Positions 57,901 to 64,000 of a stretch of DNA of 64,000 nt are shown here, piece after piece (positions within the stretch are counted from its first letter, which is position 1; every line of letters starts with the position of its first letter). The notes beneath the pieces are model-generated. The model saw nothing but the letters and a program-made list of their open reading frames with translations, had not been told where the DNA came from and made no database searches. Source of the stretch: Gremmenia infestans (lineage: Eukaryota; Ascomycota; Leotiomycetes; Helotiales; Hamatocanthoscyphaceae); assembly GCA_032629725.1 (NCBI GenBank), contig JAFEVB010000008.1:1612001-1676000 (forward strand). The letters are read 5' to 3'. The position numbers and the translations under genes are program-made.

Positions 57901-58346
57901 AGTACTGGAAGAAGACCAGCAACGAGTCCTTCAGAGCTCAAGTTCTTGAATAATTCGTCGAGTCCGTATTGTGCGGCATCGCGAACGACTGAACCCTTGT
58001 CGGAAAGAGCATCGAGAGCGCAAGCAACCATGCCTCCATCTTGGAGAAGGAGAATTACTTCGCTGATTTTTTGCTGGGGAGGTAGACGCTCAAAAAGAGC
58101 ACCTAATAAGTTTTGTGCGCTTTCTCTTCGAAGTCCGTTCTTCTTATCAGCGGCGGCTTTCTTGATCTCGGCAAGGATGCCATAATGCACCAGTCCGCGG
58201 AAACCGACGGTAGACAAGAGGAGGTCACACAGAGAATAGGCTGCGGCGACTGATGCATCTGATGAAGATGCGGCGAAGATCTGTTCGAGGATAGCAGAGA
58301 CCTCTACCTGAGTCGGCGCGTTGCCATCAGAGGTTTTTGAGATCAT
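54971..58346 (-). CDS. NEW1: ABC-F ATPase of the NEW1/Elf1 type (eEF3-related)
   Basis: Exons 55075-58346 and 54971-55025 encode 1108 residues. The start at 58346 is taken because codons further upstream are low-complexity (Pro/His/Arg). HEAT-like helices fill residues 1-400. ABC domain 1 has GRNGAGKST (505-513), LSGGW and LLLDEPTNHLD. ABC domain 2 has GGNGAGKST, LSGGQ and LVLDEPTNFLD, with the chromodomain-like insertion (YKKTFQYEVKW) between its Walker A and signature. The 49-nt intron near the end gives a tail of RHINWLSSPKGTPHPPDTDD, the NEW1/Elf1 ending; eEF3 ends in a long Lys-rich tail. These proteins act on ribosomes, fine-tuning translation termination or ribosome recycling in yeast. 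The N-terminus lacks the Gln/Asn/Tyr-rich prion segment of S. cerevisiae New1. Confidence 0.93.
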
Positions 58347-59144
58347 GGTGGGTTGCTGGCGGGGTGGTGAGACTGGATGGGGCATTCTTGAGCGTAGAAC
58401 GCCCGGGGAGATGGAATGATGGTGCGGCAATTATTAAATGATGTGGTAGTCTCGAGGATATGGAACTGGAGTGCGCTGAAAGCGTTGGTGAAAATTTCGT
58501 ACAAGTTTCAGAGCAAGCGTTCTTTGTTTTCGAGGGAAAAACCGTGGCCGAGGCCTGGGGCGCAGGATTCGATTGGTAGAGTGGAGATTTTTGGAGTGGA
58601 GATTTATTTGATCAGACGGATGAAATACGATGCGATGCGTCTGAAGAATAGAAGAAGAAGAACAGTCGTGTATGAGTCTCAGCCGCGAGTGGCAGAAGAC
58701 GAGAGAAAGGGGGAAGACGACGTTCAGGAGATGTAGTATGTATCTGGTGGGGGATTAAAAAAAGCGGGTGAATTTTCAAGAAATTTATTTTATCAGCGAT
58801 CCGCTCGCTGATTGCGCTTGTCTTTTCTTGTCAGCCCGAACCGAAATACCGTAGCTAGAGCTGATATGGCTTAGCTCGAGGAAATGCTGACCACCCTTTA
58901 TAGCACGTGATAGTCTAGCCTCAAAATAGCCAAGTGGGATAAAGACAAGGCTGATGCTGATGCCGATACTGATATCATATGAGCACCAATCAGAATGACT
59001 GATTGCGACATTGACTTATTTTCAAGCCTCCTCCGACGACCGGCCGTTTTCTTTTTCTCTCTCTCTCTGGCTCTCTCTTTCTCTGTAGGGAAGCTTTCCT
59101 CATTCTCTCTTCATTATGAATCTCGGTCTCTATCAATAACAATA
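58347..59144. promoter_or_regulatory. Divergent promoter region with a CT-rich tract
   Basis: This lies between NEW1 and the DUF1275 gene. A long pyrimidine tract at about 59045-59105 (tttttctctctctctctggc) sits 40-100 bp before the 59145 start, a usual core-promoter element of well-expressed fungal genes. No gene. Confidence 0.5.
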
Positions 59145-60062
59145 ATGGTCAAAACATCTCCAGTCGCAGCCTCTGGAGAGCCTGGTGGTGGGTCTCTGCC
59201 AACTACAGAGGACCCCCATTCTTTAGATGGCTCTGCAACAAAGACTTCCCAATCTACCTGGCAATCCACAGTGAAATACCTCAAGACAGAAATCACCCTC
59301 GAACATGCCGATATTCCCATAATTGCCTGCTGTGTGGTGTCGGGGCTATGCGACTCCAGTGCTTACAATGCTTGGAGCTGCTTTGTTTCCATGGTAAGCC
59401 AAATCCTGCCCAGTAACTGCGAGTATATGGCATTCCTAATCTTTCAACAGCAAACGGGTAATACAATCTTCCTCGCCTTGGGAGCATCTGGTCAACCAAT
59501 TACACATCCCTACGGCTGGGTGAAATCCATGATCTCGATAATCTTCTTCCTCTGCGGATGTCTCTTCTTCGCCCAAACCCGACTATTCAATCCCAAGTCT
59601 CGTGGAACACTTGCGGTCTCTTTCTTCCTGCAAAGCGCGTGTATCATAGTCGCCGCGGCGCTCGTTCAAGCAAATGTTGTTCCCTCGCCTAAAGGCGTCG
59701 TCGTGGAAGGCGGAGATGATGTCGATTTCCTTGAGTTGGTTCCGCTAGCATTTCTGGCATTTCAATCCGGGGGGCAGATTGTGACTTCGAGATTGCTTGG
59801 GTTCAACGAGGTCCCTACAACGGTCTTAACAAGCGTTTACTGCGACTTATCAAGCGATCCAAAAGTCCTAGCTAAGGACAATATCAAGAGAAATCGGAGG
59901 GTTTGTGCGGTGTTGGGGATATTAATTGGTGGAATTGCAGGCGGTTGGATCAGTAGGAGTGCTGCAACACTATCCACGAGCTTCTGGCTCGCCGCTGCGA
60001 TCAAGATGGGAATAGCGATAGGGTGGTCCGTCTGGAAGCCTAAGTCATCCATACAGTTATGA
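59145..60062 (+). CDS. DUF1275 (YoaK-like) membrane protein
   Basis: Exons 59145-59393 and 59451-60062 give 286 residues. The start at 59145 (MVKTSPVAAS) follows the CT tract; an upstream Met (58995) would add 50 residues translated from that tract. DUF1275 landmarks are PIIACCVVSGLCDSSAYNAW, FVSMQTGNTIFLALG (created by removing the intron), LAFLAFQSGGQIVTSRLLG and TTVLTSVYCDL, with about six membrane segments. The family is widespread and has no established substrate. The 57-nt intron (59394-59450) is a multiple of three and holds no in-frame stop, so the unspliced frame reads straight through with 19 extra residues (VSQILPSNCEYMAFLIFQQ) that break the FVSMQTGNT motif; splicing is therefore strongly preferred. 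Confidence 0.92.
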   Translation: MVKTSPVAASGEPGGGSLPTTEDPHSLDGSATKTSQSTWQSTVKYLKTEITLEHADIPIIACCVVSGLCDSSAYNAWSCFVSMVSQILPSNCEYMAFLIFQQQTGNTIFLALGASGQPITHPYGWVKSMISIIFFLCGCLFFAQTRLFNPKSRGTLAVSFFLQSACIIVAAALVQANVVPSPKGVVVEGGDDVDFLELVPLAFLAFQSGGQIVTSRLLGFNEVPTTVLTSVYCDLSSDPKVLAKDNIKRNRRVCAVLGILIGGIAGGWISRSAATLSTSFWLAAAIKMGIAIGWSVWKPKSSIQL

Positions 60063-60204
60063 GTGAGGGCTCTCGCCCTCGTCTATATATGATACCCGGG
60101 CCATCGGCTGGAATCGTGGTTAATAAGTCGGAGGATAATCTCTGAAAAATAACATACATGTATATTTGTATTGCATTCCTTTGAAGCATACAGCCTTAGG
60201 CCGT

Positions 60205-60960
60205 TCACATCTTGCAGATCTGTTCAGCGAATTTGCTATTTGCTCTTTGTACTGTTTTCTTTGGTATCTCGTGCAGTGGTTGTGTCAGCGATCGACCCAT
60301 CGTAGCTTCGTTCGCTGGCAACTGGTATGAGTCATGGACCTCACGTTGTTTCAAAAGAGGTGGTGCTCGGAATGATGCTGAACGCTGTGCAACCTCTCGT
60401 GGCATGGGGCCAGGCAAACCTGTCAGCTCTTGCGTTTCGAATCCATCACTCCCTATAGCTCCCGCCAGATACATATCAAGATTCGCCAGCTCGAAGTTGT
60501 CTGGATGCATCAACCCTAGTCTTCGGTCCGGTATGGATGAGCTATCCAAGTCGTTCATATACTCCAGCTGTTCGGTCATTGGATTTTGTTTTGGCTTGAA
60601 GCGTAGCCGTTGAGTTTGAATCCCATGGAACGCCCTAAGCTCCTCTTCTTCCGGCGCATCCACCCACTTCGGCAGCCTTTTCGCAAACTCCGACTCTTCA
60701 TCAGGACCAATCCTCGTCCTCCCATTCTGATGATGCCTCCGGTCATAATCCCAAGCACCCTCCTTCCGCAATTTCTCGGCCTCGCTCAGCTTCGCATCTT
60801 CCACAACATGCATAGTCCCCATGAAGCTCAGACACGGCGTCAACGGCCCCGCGTACTGGTGTCTGTTGCGGTACTCCAGTGTCCGTTCCATAGCGTCTTT
60901 CTCCGAGACGCCGTGAGAGGCCCAGAGCACGTTGCACGCGGGCAAAACTTGAAATCCCAA
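60205..60960 (-). CDS. Hypothetical protein, unknown family
   Basis: A single exon encodes 251 residues of balanced, protein-like composition. Recognisable stretches are KLSEAEKLRKEGAWDYDRRH, EEELRAFHGIQTQRLRFKPK and a C-terminal PLLKQREVHDSYQLPANE. There is no signal peptide, membrane span or known motif. Convergent with the DUF1275 gene (142 bp apart). The Met at 60960 is the first in frame. I see no reason to name a function; the absence of internal stops in a long frame and the non-repetitive sequence support a real gene. Confidence 0.6.
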   Translation of the reverse strand: MGFQVLPACNVLWASHGVSEKDAMERTLEYRNRHQYAGPLTPCLSFMGTMHVVEDAKLSEAEKLRKEGAWDYDRRHHQNGRTRIGPDEESEFAKRLPKWVDAPEEEELRAFHGIQTQRLRFKPKQNPMTEQLEYMNDLDSSSIPDRRLGLMHPDNFELANLDMYLAGAIGSDGFETQELTGLPGPMPREVAQRSASFRAPPLLKQREVHDSYQLPANEATMGRSLTQPLHEIPKKTVQRANSKFAEQICKM

Positions 60961-61568
60961 CGTTCTTCGCTAGAGGAGGTATTGCAGTGCCTTTGAAAGG
61001 GAATCCTCGATCCCAACGAGAAGAGAGATTTTGCTTCCTGTTTCAAGCAGGAATAAATTTCTTCCGTGGCGTGTGTATGCGCGACATTGGTTATATGGCA
61101 CATCTGGGGCGGATCTGCATGGGCTTGCTGGAGAATTACACTTGATGAACGTGAACGTGGGTTATATTTTCTACTGCTTTTGTTTTCATTTTTGTTAGAA
61201 TTTTGTCAAGAATCATGCACTGTCCTTCAGTCGAATGCGATTGTGCAAACTAGAAGCTACACACACTTTTCGCTCATACGCACAAAGACCAAGGGTCCAC
61301 TCAAGGGTACTGTTTTTGTTTAGGTTGAACATGCGACGGAAGTTCGACGAATGTCTTACGGCTGATAGAACTTCGTTGTTTTAGGAAACTGAAGGACATT
61401 GCACTCTTGGTCGCCTGGGTTTTTGATATTTTGTTATCATTATTCAACGTCACATAGTTGTGCATGAGGGTTTCTATAATGCTATTTAAAAAGTCTTTTA
61501 TCATTATTGCAACTTGCGTGAAATCATCGCCGATCCGAACAGGAGCCTTCCAGAATCATCTTTTGCAT
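60961..61568. other. Intergenic, no gene seen
   Basis: Spacer between two minus-strand genes. The frames of 67-128 codons overlap their ends or are featureless. Confidence 0.4.
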
Positions 61569-62627
61569 TTAATTTTGTTCTAAGCGCGCGAGATGTGCTT
61601 CAGCCCTGGCAGTTCGAGCGAACCAAAGAAACCAGGGAATGGCTCTCTGAGGCTGTTCATCGCTATTATTGATCCCGAAGGCCATCTCCCTCGGAGTCAC
61701 CAAATTGAACGTTGCTCGACACAACGGGCACGACGGAAGTGTCACCCCTGGTGTCCAGCGGCAAAACCACTGCCGTAAACAATTTTCGCCGTAAATATGT
61801 AAGCAAGGCAATTGCACTGGTCTTTCCGCTGCTGCTTCAAATGGCTGCTCATAAGCTTGTTGACAAATTAGGCAATTCGGGTCCTCTTGGGGAACGGGAA
61901 CCGGCGTCAATATCCTATCAAGACGGCGCGTCAGCTGTTCAGCAGCCTCTCGAGCGCGCGCCTCTGGGTGAGGGTGGTCTATCTCTTCAGCAGGCTCTAG
62001 CGCCGCCGGCCTTTGTTCATAACGGCGCATCAGATCTTCAGCAGTCGCTTCCGGGTCAGGACTGCTCGCCAGCTCTTCAATGGCCTGTAGAACAACCTCT
62101 ATATCAGCCGGCTCTGAAACAATATCTGGAGGATTGGGATCATCTCCGGTACGCTCAAAGTCACGCATTTTATGCGCCAGTGCCGCATCGCGTACTACGA
62201 GGTACAGCCACATCTGATTGGCCATGAGCTCCGTTTCCCTCTCAATAGTTATTGATGGTGCCATGAAGTGGAAGGCCCTGTGGAGAGCGTTCTCAAGTTG
62301 GATTACCCAACGAGATTGCACGGTTTCGTGGCTCAACCGCTCCAACAAGCGTGGTTTTATGTCCGGATCCAAGAGTCCTACCCCTGATTCAGTTGCGCCA
62401 GCGAAAACGAGTCCGGCAGCCAGCCAATCGTGCATTGAAAGATTGCAGTACTTGTACAGTGCAGCACGGGGGTGTGTGTTGGCTTTGAAGCAGTCAGAGC
62501 AGAAGCGCTTCATGTTGAATACTTGAGTTACTTCATGTTCGCAGTTTGGTGCATTTTCGCAGAGAGAATGATTACTCGTATCATCGTGCAAGCACTTACT
62601 GTAGTGGATGGTGTGGTGGAAGCACAT
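61569..62627 (-). CDS. RING-finger protein
   Basis: A single exon encodes 352 residues. The N-terminus is Cys/His-rich (CFHHTIHYSKCLHDDTSNH, then CENAPNCEH and CSDCFKA), possibly a second zinc-binding region. The C-terminal RING is NCLICQQAYEQPF, LPCLHIYGENCLRQWF and LPSCPLCRATF, giving C-x2-C, C-x-H, x2-x2-C (the usual H-x2-C is read here as IYGENC) and C-x2-C. This fits a C3HC4-type E3 ubiquitin ligase, though one ligand is shifted (H-x4-C rather than H-x2-C), and ligase activity is inferred. The middle is helical and acidic with Ala/Glu-rich stretches. Fungal proteins of this build are common and mostly uncharacterised. No signal peptide. Confidence 0.82.
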   Translation of the reverse strand: MCFHHTIHYSKCLHDDTSNHSLCENAPNCEHEVTQVFNMKRFCSDCFKANTHPRAALYKYCNLSMHDWLAAGLVFAGATESGVGLLDPDIKPRLLERLSHETVQSRWVIQLENALHRAFHFMAPSITIERETELMANQMWLYLVVRDAALAHKMRDFERTGDDPNPPDIVSEPADIEVVLQAIEELASSPDPEATAEDLMRRYEQRPAALEPAEEIDHPHPEARAREAAEQLTRRLDRILTPVPVPQEDPNCLICQQAYEQPFEAAAERPVQLPCLHIYGENCLRQWFCRWTPGVTLPSCPLCRATFNLVTPREMAFGINNSDEQPQRAIPWFLWFARTARAEAHLARLEQN

Positions 62628-63614
62628 GATCGTGGTAAATCGTGTCTATGTGGTTATGGTTTTAGAAGAGAAAGGTTTATCAATCGCACGTTCTCGGGTT
62701 GAAATACATAACCCTCTATGTATTTCTGTTCGTTCTCTGTTATGTCTACTGTATACCAGGTCTATAATCCTTGTTCACCATCTGTTTTGATCCTCAACTT
62801 ATTATACTTTTATACTGGAGTGAAAACCAACATTCCCTCGGTCTATACGATTTTCGAGGCTACAGAACGGAGTCTAGCTTTTTATTCTAAATTGTAAGTT
62901 TATGGTTTTTAGAGTTTTTTAGTTTTACCAAGTAGTGCATCTGTCATAACCCCGTTCCGTAAACGGCGTGAAGGACAAGACAAGACAACACGAGCAGGGA
63001 GATCTGGACTGGAGGAAGAGTACCTATAGTATTAAAACGATGCACCGTGTCTATCACACGCATGCGATGGGTAGAGGAATCCGAGAAAAGGGGGATCTAG
63101 ATTCGAGGAGTATGGATGTGGACAGGTGTCGGGATATGGGGATCTTGGTCAAAGCTTTTGTAGTCATGTAAGATCTTAACTAGGTGTGGCTTAGTAAGCG
63201 ATAGAGGCTTCATGGGCTACAACACCATGATGAGAATACCATCAATACAACCACCAAAACCAAAGTCAAGTCTTCTTGGTGCATACTAGCTAGTAAGAAG
63301 TGATCACCCCTGTCCTACCAACAAAATGAATGATGGAAGAAACTTTACTCGCGACCATGGTATGACCGGGTAAGGGATATCTTGGGCTGCGCGCGCTCCG
63401 CGCGCGGGATATTGTGACCAGAACTGTACAAGTATGTAGATGGATATAGCATTTATTTAGCAATCCATGGTAATAGGCGGGCAGTATAGGACACGATAGA
63501 ATCACGACAAGACATAGCATGAATGAAGCCACGAGGTGATATGATCCCTCCCACGCCACGTTACTCCATTTATAGATTTATAGATGGCTAAAGCAATCCA
63601 ATAAACTACCTATC
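62628..63614. other. Intergenic, with a repeat copy and a CG palindrome
   Basis: No gene supported. It contains copy 2 of the 74-bp repeat (63244-63313) and CGCGCGC-TCC-GCGCGCG (63390-63406). Confidence 0.45.
63244..63313 (+). repeat. Dispersed repeat, copy 2
   Basis: The partner of 32987-33060. The last 28 bases (63286-63313) are identical. Spacing between copies is about 30 kb. Confidence 0.85.
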
Positions 63615-64000
63615 CTATTCTTCCACATCCACATCCCCATCCACAATTACCCCCCTAACCTTGAATCCCAGCCCAGGCACCCCACTCCTCAACGCCAAAC
63701 TACTACAAACAACACTAATACTACTCGCCGCCATCGCCAGACTCGCCCACACCGGATCTAACCTTACATGACTCCCGGCACTAACAACCGGATACAGCAC
63801 CCCCGCTGCAACCGGCAGCGCGATGAGGTTATAAACAAGTGCCCACGCGAAATTCAGCTTGATGCGCCGGAAGACGCATTTGCTAAGATCTAAGAGCGTG
63901 AGGAGTGTGGAGAGATTGCTGGACACGAGCACGAATTCCGCAGAAGAGATAGCGATGTCTGAGCCGGAGCCGATGGCGATGCCGACGTCGGCTGTGGTGA
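63615..64000 (-). CDS. C-terminus of a copper-type P1B ATPase (gene continues off the right edge)
   Basis: The last 127 codons of a heavy-metal P-type ATPase. GIAIGSGSDIAISSAEFVLV is the hinge after the phosphorylation/nucleotide domain. LNFAWALVYNLIALPVAAG is the conserved TM7 with Asn and the YN pair (part of the copper site), and LAMAASSISVVCSSLALR is TM8 with the Met-x2-Ser-Ser signature of Cu(I) pumps. This matches the CCC2/CopA group, which loads copper into the secretory pathway or exports it. A short acidic tail follows TM8 to the stop at 63615-63617. No N-terminal metal-binding domains are in view, so which copper-ATPase subgroup it is cannot be decided. Confidence 0.92.
   Translation of the reverse strand, partial: TTADVGIAIGSGSDIAISSAEFVLVSSNLSTLLTLLDLSKCVFRRIKLNFAWALVYNLIALPVAAGVLYPVVSAGSHVRLDPVWASLAMAASSISVVCSSLALRSGVPGLGFKVRGVIVDGDVDVEE

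Noticed and set aside
54971..58346. Calling the ABC-F gene eEF3 (TEF3)
   Set aside because: The spliced C-terminus WLSSPKGTPHPPDTDD matches NEW1/Elf1, and the Lys-rich eEF3 tail is absent.
58995..59144. Upstream start for the DUF1275 protein (50 extra residues)
   Set aside because: The added residues come from a CT-rich promoter tract. The family starts nearer MVKTSP.
1..64000. tRNA genes and CRISPR arrays
   Set aside because: I looked for tRNA T-loop words (GGTTCRA) with matching acceptor stems and for regular spaced repeats by eye and found none. A tRNAscan run would be more sensitive.

Overview
The window is nuclear DNA from a filamentous ascomycete (Pezizomycotina). The evidence is genes cut by short introns of 47-90 nt with GTRNGT donors and CTRAY-type branch sites, fungal-only protein families (a NEW1/Elf1-type ABC-F ATPase, aspzincin metalloproteases, DUF1275, a GAF hybrid histidine kinase), a dispersed 5S rRNA-like copy, and AT-rich, TpA-rich blocks that look like repeat-induced point mutation (RIP). 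A leotiomycete (Helotiales) is my best guess, but nothing here proves it.

Layout. 0-3 kb: the tail of a gene entering from the left, an allantoinase-like polysaccharide deacetylase with a GC-AG intron, and a small secreted protein. 4-6.7 kb: a broken gene for a DUF7029/DUF7223-type secreted protein. 7.6-12.1 kb: two divergent MFS transporters. 12.1-14.2 kb: AT-rich repeat debris with a decayed 5S-like copy. 14.2-19.6 kb: an AIM9-like phosphotransferase, a TauD/TfdA dioxygenase fragment and a full-length P450 whose only visible defect is one splice acceptor. 20.3-25.8 kb: an 8-exon, 1685-residue protein joining a sacsin/Hsp90-like ATPase to a NO VEIN-type (DUF3883) nuclease-like domain, the most interesting gene here. 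26.2-38.3 kb: an aspzincin metalloprotease, a WW-like protein, a secreted 540-residue protein, an ABM-like protein and a 1005-residue secreted aspzincin. 39-46.2 kb: an RNase H gene with one in-frame stop, and a hybrid histidine kinase that has lost its N-box through a frameshifting deletion. 46.8-49.1 kb: a DHA1 MFS transporter. 49-52.9 kb: gene-poor. 52.9-62.6 kb: a proline/glutamine-rich protein, NEW1, a DUF1275 membrane protein, a hypothetical protein and a RING protein. 63.6 kb to the right edge: the C-terminus of a copper-type P1B ATPase.

How the genes fit together. The right-hand third (NEW1, DUF1275, RING, Cu-ATPase) looks like stable housekeeping sequence. The left two thirds look accessory: transporters, oxidative enzymes, secreted proteins, repeat relics and at least four broken or doubtful genes (DUF7029/7223, TauD, RNase H, histidine kinase, and possibly the P450). 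The MFS-MFS-phosphotransferase-TauD-P450 run could be a decaying metabolic cluster. No polyketide, peptide or terpene synthase is visible, so that is only a suggestion.
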